The notes under the pieces are model-generated. The model made no database searches, was not told the DNA's origin, and worked only from the letters and a program-made list of their open reading frames with translations. Position numbers and translations under genes: made by a program. From NCBI GenBank assembly GCA_030949405.1, contig JAUZSN010000002.1, positions 248,001 to 312,000 on the forward strand: a stretch of 64,000 nt of DNA, written 5' to 3'. Below, one piece after another: positions 36,667 to 46,170 of this stretch. The DNA comes from Methylococcales bacterium. GTDB lineage: Bacteria > Pseudomonadota > Gammaproteobacteria > Methylococcales > Methylomonadaceae. Position 1 is the first letter of the stretch; the number at the start of each line of letters is the position of its first letter.

Positions 36667-37149
36667 ATACTCAAAACAGGATCTCCCTGTGTTGTATATT
36701 CCTGCTTGAGGCGTTCAATATTCTTAAATTGTTCGTCTCGATAAGGGATATTAGACTTTCCTGCCTCGGCTTTAAAAGCTTGCCGTGGACGAAAATTATG
36801 TTTTTTCAACAGTCTATCAACAACCGTTACACTCATTGGAAAGCCTTGTTCCCCAAGCTTTTTCGCGATAGCAGGGCGCGATAAATTTGTCCATTTTATC
36901 GTTTCATCCATGGGAGATCCCGCCGTGTTATTTTTCAATACGTCTAAAAATACCTCATCTATTCCATCAAGGGTTGGCAGTAAAAAGTTACGTCCTCCTC
37001 CTGATTTGCGAATGCGTTGCTTTTCATTAGATAGGTCGGTTTTTAATTCCTGTTGACCGCGAGTAACGGCGACGGTCTTTTTCCGATAAGCTATTATAAA
37101 AATTGCGCATTTGCGCTTCAATGTTTACTGGATAATTTTGTATTTTCAT
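36667..37149 (-). pseudogene. ISAzo13-like transposase, N-terminal fragment
   Basis: From the ATG at 37149 the frame reads MKIQNYPVNIEAQMRNFYNS then LSEKDRRRY; it then loses about 30 residues and changes frame to RGQQELKTDLSNEKQRIRKS, continuing to RPAIAKKLGEQGFPMSVTVV, KHNFRPRQAFK and QEYTTQGDPVLS. This matches the N-terminal half of ISAzo13-family transposases. It stops at the IS4-like terminus; the catalytic half is nowhere in the window. Confidence 0.8.
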
Positions 37150-37510
37150 AACAATAGAGCATACTTGATTCAAAGCTTGTTACCAACTAATATAATTTAT
37201 TAATTTTTGGGTTTTATTAAATCCGCATTCCTATGCGTTATAAAAATTTTACTCAAGGAGTCGGAACGGTTGATTTTCATTCTTTTTTGGTTACTCGTTC
37301 CTTGATTGATAACTTGTTGAATGCCTCTTGATTTATCGCTTACTTTGAAATAGATAAATTATAAGGGTGCGTTTTAAAGGAACATCGTTTAGTTTAATAA
37401 GGTTGAAAGTGATAAACTAGCCCTTATTTAGCTATAATGATTATTACAGCAAATAACGCATATTAAATATGAATTTCTATCGTCTATTTTTTTACCCTCT
37501 ATAAATCTGC
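37150..37510. other. Intergenic region before hrpA
   Basis: No gene is seen in these 361 bases. It presumably contains the hrpA promoter; AT-rich stretches such as TAGCTATAATGATTATT near 37430 could include a -10 element, but no matching -35 box is convincing. Confidence 0.4.
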
Positions 37511-40500
37511 ATGTCTACCCTCGAACACCTCAAACAACACGCCCAAAAAATTAACCGTTGCCTTACAAAAGATCGCCACCGTTTAAAATCTCAATGTGAT
37601 CGGTTGCGCAGTCAATACCAAAAAGGTCAACAACCGACCCTACAGTTAAACGCCTTAATTGAAAAAATTGATGCGTCCATTGCACAATGTCAGCAACGCC
37701 ATCGTAGTATTCCTAAGATTGAATTTCCCGATTTACCCATCAGTGATAAGCGCGATGAAATTACGGAACTGATTAAAAATAATCAAGTGATTATTCTTTG
37801 TGGCGAAACAGGGTCAGGGAAAACCACCCAATTGCCTAAAATTTGTTTAGCACTTGGGCGTGGCGCCGCGGGATTAATTGGTCATACGCAACCCCGAAGA
37901 ATTGCAGCCCGCACGGTAGCGGATCGTATTGCGGATGAATTAGGCCAATCTATCGGGCAAATTGTGGGTTATAAAGTTCGCTTTAATGATCATACTCGTG
38001 AACACTCTTTAATTAAATTAATGACCGATGGTATTTTATTAGCGGAGTCGCAAAATGATCCTTATTTAACGCAATACGATACGATTATTATTGATGAAGC
38101 TCATGAGCGTAGTTTAAATATTGATTTTCTGATGGGTTATTTACGTTGGTTATTGCCTAGGCGTAAAGATTTAAAGTTAATTATTACTTCGGCAACCATT
38201 GATCCTGAACGTTTCTCCAAGCATTTTAACGATGCACCGGTGATTAATGTTTCTGGGCGGACTTATCCTGTGGAAATGCGTTATCGTCCGATTCAACAAT
38301 TAGAAGAGGATGATGAAACCAGCGTTGATTTACAGCAAGCGATTTTAACGGCGGTGGATGAATTACATCGTGACATTCGCGGTGATATTTTAATTTTTCT
38401 CAGTGGTGAACATGAGATTCGTGAAACTGCTGAAAGCTTGCGGAAACATCATCCTGCCCATTGTGAAATTTTACCGCTGTATTCAAAACTCAGTGTCAGT
38501 GAGCAAGAGCGGGTGTTTAAACCCAGTGGCGCAGTGCGAATTGTTTTAGCAACCAATGTGGCCGAAACCTCGTTAACGGTACCAGGTATTCGTACCGTGA
38601 TTGATACAGGTCATGCACGCATTAGTCGTTATAGTCATCGGAGTAAAATCCAACGGTTGCCGATTGAAAAAATTTCTCAAGCCAGTGCTAATCAACGCGC
38701 AGGCCGTTGTGGCCGAGTTGCAGACGGCATTTGTATTCGTCTGTATTCACATGATGATTATTTAGCCCGTCCTGAATTTACCGAACCTGAAATTTTACGC
38801 ACTAATTTATCCTCAGTAATGCTGCAAATGACGGCGTTAAAATTAGGTGAGATTGAAAAATTCCCCTTTGTTGAGCCGCCTGAAGCTAAGATGATTCGGG
38901 ATGCAAAAACCTCATTACATGAAGTGAATGCCTTAGATAAAGAGGACAATTTAACCGAAATGGGGAAACAACTGGCTAAAATTCCAACCGATCCGAAATT
39001 AGCGCGTATGTTATTAGCGGCTAATGAATTGGGGTGTGTTGCTGAAGTAGCGATTATTGTATCGGGGTTATCCATTCAAGATCCCCGCGAAAAACCCAGC
39101 GATAAAAGACAGCAAGCGGATCAAAAACATGCAATTTTTAAAACGGAGGATTCCGATTTTTTAAGTTTTTTTAAATTATGGACGCATTTTGAAGATAAGA
39201 AAAAACACTTATCCAATAGTAAGCTTCGTAAATATTGCCGTGATAATTTTTTATCTTATATGAGAATGCGTGAATGGCATGATATTCACACTCAAATTAT
39301 GCAGGTGATTCGAGGGGAATTAAAGTTTACCCTCAATACCAGTGATGCCGATTACACCCAAATTCATCAAGCTTTATTAGCGGGGTTATTGTCGAATATT
39401 GGTTTTCGTCATGAGCAATATCAATATTTAGGAGCGCGAAATTTAAAATTTTTTATTTTCCCTGGTTCAAGTCAGCATAAGCCCAAACCTAAATGGATTA
39501 TGGCGGCGGAACAAGTCGAAACCAGTAAAATTTATGCACGCAATGTGGCTAAAATTGAACCTGAATGGATAGAGTCGGCAGCGGAACACTTAGTAAAACG
39601 CAGTTATTATGATCCTCATTGGGAAAGAAGAGCGCGGCGGTCAGCAATTTATGAACGCACCTTATTATATGGTTTGACCTTAGAAGTTAAACGTAAAATT
39701 CCTTATGAACGCATTGATCCTAAAGCCGCGCGTGAAATTTTTATTCGCTGTGGTTTGGTCGCGCAAGATTACCATACCAACGCCCCTTTTTTTAAAGCCA
39801 ATCAAAGCTTATTAGAAGAAGTGGGGATGATTCAGCACAAAGGCCGACGGGTTGATTTAGTCGAGGATGAAGAGTGGTTGTATCAGTTTTATGACCAAAA
39901 ATTACCCGAAACCATTGTTAATGGGATTACCTTAGATCAATGGCGGAAACAAGAAGAAAAAGAGCATCCTAAAATTTTGTTTTTGACCAAAGCCGATTTA
40001 ACGCGTGAAGATGAAGGCTCGATTAATGAATGGGATTTTCCCGATCATAAGCAAGTGGGACGTTTAAGTATTGAACTCAGTTATCGCTTTGATCCAGGGC
40101 ATGATGAGGATGGCGTGACGGCGGTTATTCCTGTGCATCAATTAAATCAATTAACCCCGCAAGCCTTTGAATGGCTAGTCCTTGGTTTATTAGAAGAGAA
40201 AGTAATTGCGTTAATTAAATCGTTACCTAAACACAGTCGAAAACATTTTGTGCCTGTGCCTGAAACCGCAAAAGAATGTCTACTGATTGAACCTGATTTT
40301 AAAGGCTCATTGTATGATTGGTTATCAACCCGCTTGCGTAAATTAACAGGGGAGGCGATTCCTTTAACCGAATGGCGACTTGAAAATTTAAGCGATCATT
40401 TACGGATGAATTATCGTGTGGTTGATGAGAACGGTAAGGCGTTGGATTACGGACGCGATTTAAAAAAATTACAAGAAAGCTATACGGAAACCGCAGGGGA

Positions 40501-41395
40501 TAGTTTTGATGAATTGGCCGCTGATGAATTAAATTACACGGGTTATATTACATGGGCGTTTGATGATTTACCTGAAACTTATCAATTTACCCAAAATAAT
40601 CAAGAGTTTATTGGTTTTCCTGCATTGTTAGATGAGGGTGAAACAGTGGGTGTGAAAATTTTTGACACCTTGGGTAAAGCACAGTTGTATCATGAATTAG
40701 GGTTAGTGCGATTATTTCAATTGCAATGCCATAAAGAATGCCAGTATATTTTAAAGAATTTACGCGGCGTTGCAAAAACACAATTAAGTTATAATCAATT
40801 AAAGCCTCATCCTATCTTAAGAAAACGGGCGATAGAGTCTTATAAGGAAGATGTCTTACATTTAATTTTGTATCGAGTCTTTGTTGAAAATAATAGCATT
40901 CGTTCGCAGGCTGATTTTGAAACGATTTTGCAAAAACACAAGCCTCAATTAATGGTTGTTAGCAATGAAATAACTCAGTTGTTGGTCGATATAATGGAAG
41001 GTTACAGTGATTTGGTGCTTCAACTGGGATTAAAATCATCGTTAAGGGAATTGGTCGCTGAGATTCAAACTCAGTTGAATCATTTATTTTATCAAGGGTT
41101 TATACGTTACATTCCTTATCAACAATTACAACAATTCCCGCGTTATTTAAAGGCGATGGCGTATCGTTTAGAAAAAAGAGATATGAATCCAACAAAAAAT
41201 CAGGATGTAAAACGTTATTGGTTTCGATTTTGGAAAGAGGTTCAAAAACAAGCCGAGAGTGATGGTATTTACCCTGAGCGCGATAGTTTTCGTTGGTTGT
41301 TAGAGGAATTTAGCGTTTCGCTTTATGCACAACAATTGAAAACACCGTTTCCTGTCTCCGAAAAGCGACTGGAAAAAGCGTGGAATCTTAGATAA
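37511..41395 (+). CDS. hrpA: ATP-dependent RNA helicase HrpA
   Basis: This DEAH-box helicase has 1294 residues, the normal HrpA length. Motif I is ILCGETGSGKTTQLPK (about residue 92), motif II IIIDEAHERS, motif III ITSATID, and motif VI ANQRAGRCGRV. The helicase-associated and OB-like domains follow, and the long C-terminal DUF3418 region ends at KRLEKAWNLR. HrpA rescues stalled ribosomes and remodels mRNA in E. coli. The gene is a single unit with no close upstream partner and no clear ribosome site before the ATG. Confidence 0.95.
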   Translation: MSTLEHLKQHAQKINRCLTKDRHRLKSQCDRLRSQYQKGQQPTLQLNALIEKIDASIAQCQQRHRSIPKIEFPDLPISDKRDEITELIKNNQVIILCGETGSGKTTQLPKICLALGRGAAGLIGHTQPRRIAARTVADRIADELGQSIGQIVGYKVRFNDHTREHSLIKLMTDGILLAESQNDPYLTQYDTIIIDEAHERSLNIDFLMGYLRWLLPRRKDLKLIITSATIDPERFSKHFNDAPVINVSGRTYPVEMRYRPIQQLEEDDETSVDLQQAILTAVDELHRDIRGDILIFLSGEHEIRETAESLRKHHPAHCEILPLYSKLSVSEQERVFKPSGAVRIVLATNVAETSLTVPGIRTVIDTGHARISRYSHRSKIQRLPIEKISQASANQRAGRCGRVADGICIRLYSHDDYLARPEFTEPEILRTNLSSVMLQMTALKLGEIEKFPFVEPPEAKMIRDAKTSLHEVNALDKEDNLTEMGKQLAKIPTDPKLARMLLAANELGCVAEVAIIVSGLSIQDPREKPSDKRQQADQKHAIFKTEDSDFLSFFKLWTHFEDKKKHLSNSKLRKYCRDNFLSYMRMREWHDIHTQIMQVIRGELKFTLNTSDADYTQIHQALLAGLLSNIGFRHEQYQYLGARNLKFFIFPGSSQHKPKPKWIMAAEQVETSKIYARNVAKIEPEWIESAAEHLVKRSYYDPHWERRARRSAIYERTLLYGLTLEVKRKIPYERIDPKAAREIFIRCGLVAQDYHTNAPFFKANQSLLEEVGMIQHKGRRVDLVEDEEWLYQFYDQKLPETIVNGITLDQWRKQEEKEHPKILFLTKADLTREDEGSINEWDFPDHKQVGRLSIELSYRFDPGHDEDGVTAVIPVHQLNQLTPQAFEWLVLGLLEEKVIALIKSLPKHSRKHFVPVPETAKECLLIEPDFKGSLYDWLSTRLRKLTGEAIPLTEWRLENLSDHLRMNYRVVDENGKALDYGRDLKKLQESYTETAGDSFDELAADELNYTGYITWAFDDLPETYQFTQNNQEFIGFPALLDEGETVGVKIFDTLGKAQLYHELGLVRLFQLQCHKECQYILKNLRGVAKTQLSYNQLKPHPILRKRAIESYKEDVLHLILYRVFVENNSIRSQADFETILQKHKPQLMVVSNEITQLLVDIMEGYSDLVLQLGLKSSLRELVAEIQTQLNHLFYQGFIRYIPYQQLQQFPRYLKAMAYRLEKRDMNPTKNQDVKRYWFRFWKEVQKQAESDGIYPERDSFRWLLEEFSVSLYAQQLKTPFPVSEKRLEKAWNLR

Positions 41396-41415
41396 CATTT
41401 AAAGGAATATTTATT

Positions 41416-41478
41416 ATGGCGAGCATGAAAGATAATATGACGGATTTAAAAAACCAGTTAAATAATACTAAGGAATAA
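41416..41478 (+). CDS. Possible 20-residue ORF after hrpA
   Basis: An AAAGGAA ribosome site lies 8 bases before ATG. The reading frame, MASMKDNMTDLKNQLNNTKE, ends in TAA at 41476-41478. It might be a degenerate leftover of a larger gene or a true small protein. Nothing in the sequence identifies a function, and the call is weak. Confidence 0.25.
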   Translation: MASMKDNMTDLKNQLNNTKE

Positions 41479-41584
41479 GACGTTAATAATACCCGAAACT
41501 AATCTTGAAACATTTTAATTGTTCGCTAGATTTTCATATTTAGTTTCGGAAGTTATGTTAGCTTGGTTCTCTTAAGTTGGGACC

Positions 41585-41935
41585 TTAGATCTGAACTTTC
41601 AATTGATCTAATAAATAAATCAAACTATCGCATTTTACCTTAAACGTATCTATTTCATGTTGACCCAATTCTCCTTCTCGACTTTCTTTTGGTAACGCAA
41701 CAATCCTTTTTATATCATCGTGTATCGCCTTATGTTCGACTTCAATTGTTTTCATGATAGATAAATGTGAAAACTCCTCCAGCCCTGAGTTATATAACCA
41801 TTTTCCAAAATCACACTCAAGATGGCTACTAAGGTCTGAAAGCTGTAGGTCACTAAACCCATATATAAAATCAATTAATTTCGATTTCCAATCTAAATGT
41901 GAAATCTTTGCCATAGAAATATCTAAGTTACTCAT
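41585..41935 (-). CDS. Stand-alone CZB (chemoreceptor zinc-binding) domain protein
   Basis: The 116-residue protein consists almost wholly of a CZB domain: HLDWKSKLIDFIYG, ECDFGKWLYNSG and KTIEVEHKAIHDDI supply the His, Cys and two His that bind zinc in this family. CZB domains normally sit at the C terminus of chemoreceptors or diguanylate cyclases and sense zinc or hypochlorous acid. Here it has no receptor partner. Its ATG overlaps the stop of the cytochrome gene by one base (TAATG), which implies translational coupling. Confidence 0.78.
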   Translation of the reverse strand: MSNLDISMAKISHLDWKSKLIDFIYGFSDLQLSDLSSHLECDFGKWLYNSGLEEFSHLSIMKTIEVEHKAIHDDIKRIVALPKESREGELGQHEIDTFKVKCDSLIYLLDQLKVQI

Positions 41936-42684
41936 TATTTTTCTTCCTTATCGTCAATAGGTTTGCTAGAAAATACTTTATTACCCGTAATCATGGCTGA
42001 AATCAATCCTGATTTCTCCTTTAGTTCAGCTATCGTTACTCCCAAAATATGCAAAAAAATACTGATAAGTAGACTGTAAAAAACATATTTATGAATCGTA
42101 ATAAAAGGCTTTCTAAAGGTTCGCATTTCATTATATGCTTCTATATTAACATATTCCTTTGACCCCGGTTTTAGCGCGGCTAATTTTTCAGGATCACCTT
42201 GAGTAACCCATAGGGCTATGTTATCGCCAAACGGGGGGAAATATAAATCGGTTCCTGCTAAAACTAAGCCTGTTACTGCTTGTGCGGTTAATAAGAGAAA
42301 CAAGATATTAATCATTAATTTAGCTAACGGGTTATGCCCTAAATAATGAGACGGTTCCTTCGATTTTCGGCCTTTAATAAATAATATTAAGGCTTGGAGG
42401 TCATTTTTTCCAAATCGAAAAATAGCCTTGCCATTAGAATAACGATCCTGCGAAAAAAAACTAATAAATCGAATGATTAAGTTAATAGCAAATAGATAGC
42501 CGATATAAACGTGTATTGTCTTTAATAAAATTTTTCCATCCGAACTAACCCCTAAATCCTTATTGTAAAAAATAATCAAGCCTATAAAAATTAACCCCAT
42601 AACACAGATAAAATTAAGACCATGAAAAAGTCTAATCGATAAACGCCAAACAGGATAAACTATTAATGATTTAGTGTCTTTCAT
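41935..42684 (-). CDS. b-type cytochrome (cytochrome b561 / Ni-Fe hydrogenase b-subunit type)
   Basis: The 249-residue protein has four or five transmembrane segments with candidate heme-ligand histidines in RLFHGLNFICV, KTIHVYIGYLFAIN and FITIHKYVFYSLLISIFLHILGV. This is the pattern of membrane cytochrome b subunits that pass electrons to or from a soluble partner. The start is ATG 42684; upstream in-frame codons are inside cca. It overlaps the end of cca by 14 bases and the CZB gene by one. No dehydrogenase or c-type cytochrome partner is adjacent. Confidence 0.8.
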   Translation of the reverse strand: MKDTKSLIVYPVWRLSIRLFHGLNFICVMGLIFIGLIIFYNKDLGVSSDGKILLKTIHVYIGYLFAINLIIRFISFFSQDRYSNGKAIFRFGKNDLQALILFIKGRKSKEPSHYLGHNPLAKLMINILFLLLTAQAVTGLVLAGTDLYFPPFGDNIALWVTQGDPEKLAALKPGSKEYVNIEAYNEMRTFRKPFITIHKYVFYSLLISIFLHILGVTIAELKEKSGLISAMITGNKVFSSKPIDDKEEK

Positions 42685-43903
42685 AATTTGATTTATAGTT
42701 TTTAACCGTTGAAATTCGTAAGCGACGAATCGCTTCGCCAATTTTTGCTCCTTGTACGCCTGATTCTAAAATAGTTTTTATTTCAATCGTTGACGCGAGT
42801 TTTGCCGCTTGTTTAATATAATCGGCTTGAGAGTAGGTCATATTTTCCTTTCCTGTTCGCCCTTTAGAATCGGCTTCGCAGGCTATTAAAAAATCTTGTA
42901 ATCTATTTTCTTTTTTAAATGCGCCAAGCTCTGAAAGCATATCAACTAGGGTGGCGGGTCGAAGCTCAAAAGCGCGATGACAATGCGTATGGTAGCGCAT
43001 CACCTGCATTGCAAGTGTTTTAAAATGATTAGGAACTTTGAGGCGATTGCAAAAAGAGTCTAACAAAGGAAGCCCTGCTTGTTCATGGCCTCTATGCTGG
43101 GGTAAAAATTCGATAGGGGTTAAGGCTTTGCCCAAATCATGAACTAAGGCGGCAAAACGGACCTCCGCTTTATCAGAAAGCTGGGTCGCTTGGGTCAGGG
43201 CTAATAAACTATGAATGCCTGTATCTATTTCAGGATGATGCATTTCAGGCTGTGGAACACCCCATAAATTTGCGATTTCAGGAAAAATAATCGTTAAGGC
43301 ATCTGAGGCGCGTAATGTTTCAAAAAAAGCGGCGGGGGTTTGCTCGGTTAAGGCTTTATGAACTTCGGCCCAGACGCGTTCAGCAACTAAGTGTTGAACT
43401 TCACCTGCAATAACCATTTCCTGCATTAATTGCCGTGTTTCTTCTGCTAATTTAAAGCCCAGATGTTGGTAGCGAGCCGCAAAACGTGCCACCCGTAAAA
43501 TTCTAACAGGGTCTTCAGAAAATGCGGGGGAGACATGGCGAAAAATACGATTTTTTAAATCTTCTTGCCCCCCATAGGGATCAATGACCTGTCCCTCGGT
43601 AGTAAGTGCCATTGCATTAATGGTTAAATCACGTCGAATTAAATCATCTTCTAAGGTAATATTTGCACTGGTGTGAACCTCAAATCCTTTATAACCTGCG
43701 GCTGTTTTTCGCTCAGTTCTTGCGAGTGCATATTCTTCATGCGTTTTTGGGTGCAAAAAGACAGGAAAATCTTTACCAACGGGTGTAAACCCTTGCGATA
43801 TCATGGTTTTTGGCGTTTCACCAAGGACAACCCAATCACGTTCTTTAACGGGGTAATTGAGTAATTTATCTCGAACTGCGCCACCTACTAAAAGGGTTTG
43901 CAT
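42671..43903 (-). CDS. cca: CCA-adding tRNA nucleotidyltransferase
   Basis: The enzyme adds or repairs the 3' CCA of tRNAs. The 410-residue protein opens with MQTLLVGGAVRDKLL and KERDWVVLGETP, carries RRDLTINAMA and RILRVARFAARYQHLGF in the head domain and has an HD phosphohydrolase domain (RFAALVHDLGKALTP) as in E. coli Cca. ATG 43903 gives the standard N terminus; the longer frame upstream adds residues atypical for the family. It is the first gene of a three-gene overlapping unit with the cytochrome and CZB genes. Confidence 0.95.
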   Translation of the reverse strand: MQTLLVGGAVRDKLLNYPVKERDWVVLGETPKTMISQGFTPVGKDFPVFLHPKTHEEYALARTERKTAAGYKGFEVHTSANITLEDDLIRRDLTINAMALTTEGQVIDPYGGQEDLKNRIFRHVSPAFSEDPVRILRVARFAARYQHLGFKLAEETRQLMQEMVIAGEVQHLVAERVWAEVHKALTEQTPAAFFETLRASDALTIIFPEIANLWGVPQPEMHHPEIDTGIHSLLALTQATQLSDKAEVRFAALVHDLGKALTPIEFLPQHRGHEQAGLPLLDSFCNRLKVPNHFKTLAMQVMRYHTHCHRAFELRPATLVDMLSELGAFKKENRLQDFLIACEADSKGRTGKENMTYSQADYIKQAAKLASTIEIKTILESGVQGAKIGEAIRRLRISTVKNYKSNYERH

Positions 43904-44184
43904 AATAAGCCTATAGAATTTAAATACATTGAGACGAGAGACGGATTTTAATCTCGACAATCATCGTTATTATTTTTGTGTATCGACAAACACTATTATA
44001 ATAGCGCAGAAAAGTATGCTTTTCCTCAGATAAAAACATGAAGAGCATCAAAATATTAAGATTAATAAAAATAAAGGGTCGTAAATAACGTTATTATCGT
44101 TTTGACTTATAAATGATTATAATTTCCAACGTCTATTTATTTAAAGCGTTCATCATTCCAAATTTTTAAGGAAAAATTAAAAAA

Positions 44185-45411
44185 ATGGCATTATATGTGT
44201 ATAAATTTGGGGGTACTTCCGTAGGTACTGTCGAAAAAATTCAAGCCGTCGCCGATAAAGTAGCACTCGCCCATGACGAGGGGCATCAAATTGTAGTGGT
44301 CGTTTCTGCTATGAGTGGTGAAACGAATCGGTTAGTCGATTTAGCAAAGCAAATGCAGATTCATTCTAATGCGCGTGAAATGGATGTACTCTTATCAACG
44401 GGTGAGCAAGTAACCATTGCATTACTGAGTATGGCCTTGTTAGAACGAGGGTATGTTGCACGTTCTTACACAGGACGGCAAGTGCCTATTGTTACGGATG
44501 GTAGCTATACTAAAGCCCGTATCTTATCTGTTGACGATACCCGTTTAAACGCGGATTTAGCAAAAAATAATATTCCGATTGTTGCAGGTTTTCAAGGCAT
44601 GACGGAATATGGGTGTACCACAACATTAGGGCGTGGGGGGTCGGATACAACCGCCGTTGCTTTGGCTGCCGCTTTAAAGGCGGATGAATGCCGTATTTAT
44701 ACGGATGTTGATGGGGTTTATACGACCGATCCTCGTATTGAACCTAACGCACGACGTTTAAATCAAATTACGTTTGAAGAAATGCTAGAAATGGCGAGTC
44801 TAGGGTCAAAAGTTTTACAAATTCGTGCCGTTGAGTTTGCAGGAAAATACAATGTTGCCTTACGCGTTTTATCCTCATTTGAAGAGGGTGACGGAACACT
44901 TATTACTTATGACGAGGAATCAAATATGGAAAAAGCTTTAATTTCAGGTATCGCCTTTAATCGTGATGAAGCTAAATTAACGCTGACGGGGGTTCCTGAT
45001 TTACCTGGAATTGCCTCAAGAATTCTGGCTCCTATCGCGGATAAGAATATTGAGGTGGATATGATTATTCAAAATACGGCCTCTGATAAAAATACCGATT
45101 TTACCTTTACTGTTCATCGTAATGATTATGATGAAGCTTTTGCTATTTTACAAGCTACATGTGATGAATTAGGCGCGAAAGAGGTCAGAGGGGATGATAA
45201 GATTGTAAAGGTATCTATTGTTGGGGTAGGGATGCGTTCTCATGCAGGGATTGCGAGTACGATGTTTAAAGCACTCGCGGATGAAAATATTAATATAGAA
45301 TTGATTGCGACCTCAGAAATTAAAATTTCAGTGGTTGTTTATGAGAAATATTTGGAACTCGCGGTAAGAACTTTGCACGCCGCTTTCGGGCTTGATAAGG
45401 CGAAGACATAA
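44185..45411 (+). CDS. lysC: Aspartate kinase
   Basis: This enzyme phosphorylates aspartate at the start of the lysine, threonine and methionine pathway. The 408-residue protein begins ALYVYKFGGTSVGTVEKIQ, with the KFGGTS motif, has GRGGSDTTAVALAAALKAD and TDPRIEPNARRL, and ends in two ACT domains (about 265-405, with TGVPDLPGIASRI and VGVGMRSHAGIAS). The ACT pair suggests feedback inhibition by lysine and/or threonine. The order lysC-csrA-tRNA-Ser is conserved in several gammaproteobacteria such as Pseudomonas. Confidence 0.96.
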   Translation: MALYVYKFGGTSVGTVEKIQAVADKVALAHDEGHQIVVVVSAMSGETNRLVDLAKQMQIHSNAREMDVLLSTGEQVTIALLSMALLERGYVARSYTGRQVPIVTDGSYTKARILSVDDTRLNADLAKNNIPIVAGFQGMTEYGCTTTLGRGGSDTTAVALAAALKADECRIYTDVDGVYTTDPRIEPNARRLNQITFEEMLEMASLGSKVLQIRAVEFAGKYNVALRVLSSFEEGDGTLITYDEESNMEKALISGIAFNRDEAKLTLTGVPDLPGIASRILAPIADKNIEVDMIIQNTASDKNTDFTFTVHRNDYDEAFAILQATCDELGAKEVRGDDKIVKVSIVGVGMRSHAGIASTMFKALADENINIELIATSEIKISVVVYEKYLELAVRTLHAAFGLDKAKT

Positions 45412-45440
45412 GGGCTAAAGTTTTATTTTCAAATGAAAGC

Positions 45441-45449
45441 TGATATAAT
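45441..45449 (+). promoter_or_regulatory. Extended -10 promoter element for csrA
   Basis: TG-A-TATAAT forms an extended -10 box 64 bases before the csrA start. No clear -35 is found at 17 bases, which is tolerated in extended -10 promoters. Confidence 0.5.
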
Positions 45450-45512
45450 GCTTCGCTTGGTTGGAGTCTGTTTTTTTAGACAGTAGATTTTTATAGGAAG
45501 TAGGGAGATATT

Positions 45513-45713
45513 ATGCTAATCTTAACTCGCCGTGTTGGAGAAACTTTAATGATTGGTGATGACGTTACGGTCACAGTCCTTGGAGTAAAAGGAAATCAAG
45601 TTCGTATTGGGGTTAATGCTCCCAAAGAGATTTCTGTTCACCGAGAAGAAATCTACGAAAGAATAAAGAAAGAACAGGCTGAATCATCTGGGTTAACAGG
45701 TTCAGACGAATAA
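45513..45713 (+). CDS. csrA: Carbon storage regulator CsrA/RsmA
   Basis: CsrA binds GGA motifs in mRNA leaders and represses or stabilises them; in E. coli it represses glycogen synthesis, which links it to the glg cluster at the left of this window. The 66-residue protein begins [20 protein letters not shown] and contains [22 protein letters not shown] with the RNA-binding Arg44. A GTAGGGAG ribosome site precedes the ATG. The tRNA-Ser gene starts 8 bases after its stop. Confidence 0.97.
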   Translation: MLILTRRVGETLMIGDDVTVTVLGVKGNQVRIGVNAPKEISVHREEIYERIKKEQAESSGLTGSDE

Positions 45714-45721
45714 GAAAATTA

Positions 45722-45813
45722 GGAGAGATGGCCGAGCGGCTGAAGGCGCTCCCCTGCTAAGGGAGTATGGGTTTTATCGCCCATCGAGGGTTCGAATCCC
45801 TCTCTCTTCGCCA
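45722..45813 (+). tRNA. tRNA-Ser(GCT)
   Basis: The 92-base gene begins GGAGAGATGGCCGAGCGGC, with a 7-bp acceptor stem pairing TCTCTTC near the 3' end, anticodon GCT at 45756-45758, a long variable arm typical of tRNA-Ser and an encoded CCA. Confidence 0.95.
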
Positions 45814-45849
45814 TATAACTAATTTTTTTAAAAGGATTTGAAAAACTTG

Positions 45850-45878
45850 TTGACAAGAAAAAGTATAAAAGGGATAAT
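45850..45878 (+). promoter_or_regulatory. Sigma-70 promoter for tRNA-Arg/tRNA-Asn
   Basis: TTGACA at 45850-45855 and GATAAT at 45873-45878 are 17 bases apart, near the consensus. The tRNA-Arg gene begins 18 bases after the -10 box. Confidence 0.75.
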
Positions 45879-45895
45879 ACACGGCTCAATGTAAT

Positions 45896-45972
45896 GCGCC
45901 TGTAGCTCAGCTGGATAGAGTACTCGGCTACGAACCGAGTGGTCGGGAGTTCGAATCTCTCCAGGCGTACCA
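45896..45972 (+). tRNA. tRNA-Arg(ACG)
   Basis: The 77-base gene starts GCGCCTGTAGCTCAGCTGGA and ends with CCA at 45970-45972. The anticodon ACG is at 45930-45932 (A34 would be read as inosine) and the T-loop is TTCGAAT. The first acceptor pair is a G-T wobble. Confidence 0.95.
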
Positions 45973-45988
45973 TACATTAAAGATTTAT

Positions 45989-46064
45989 TCCTCTGTAGCT
46001 CAGCTGGTAGAGCAAATGACTGTTAATCATTGGGTCACAGGTTCGAATCCTGTCGGAGGAGCCA
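45989..46064 (+). tRNA. tRNA-Asn(GTT)
   Basis: The 76-base gene starts TCCTCTGTAGCTCAGCTGGT, has anticodon GTT at 46022-46024 and ends with CGGAGGAGCCA. It is co-transcribed with tRNA-Arg 16 bases upstream. Confidence 0.95.
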
Positions 46065-46071
46065 AATAGAA

Positions 46072-46105
46072 AAGCCTTGAAAATTTATTTTCAGGGCTTT
46101 TTTTT
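46072..46105 (+). terminator. Rho-independent terminator of the tRNA unit
   Basis: The 12-bp stem AAGCCTTGAAAA pairs with TTTTCAGGGCTT (one G-T pair) around a TTTA loop, followed by a run of T. Confidence 0.88.
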
Positions 46106-46170
46106 ATGCCTGTTGAATAATTTAAGTAAGGGACGTGGAAATTATAATCATCCCGTTAAATGACTTGGAA

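Noticed and set aside
44041-44184. Lysine riboswitch upstream of lysC
   Set aside because: The leader is only about 220 bases including the divergent gene's promoter, and none of the conserved lysine-aptamer elements or a terminator could be found.
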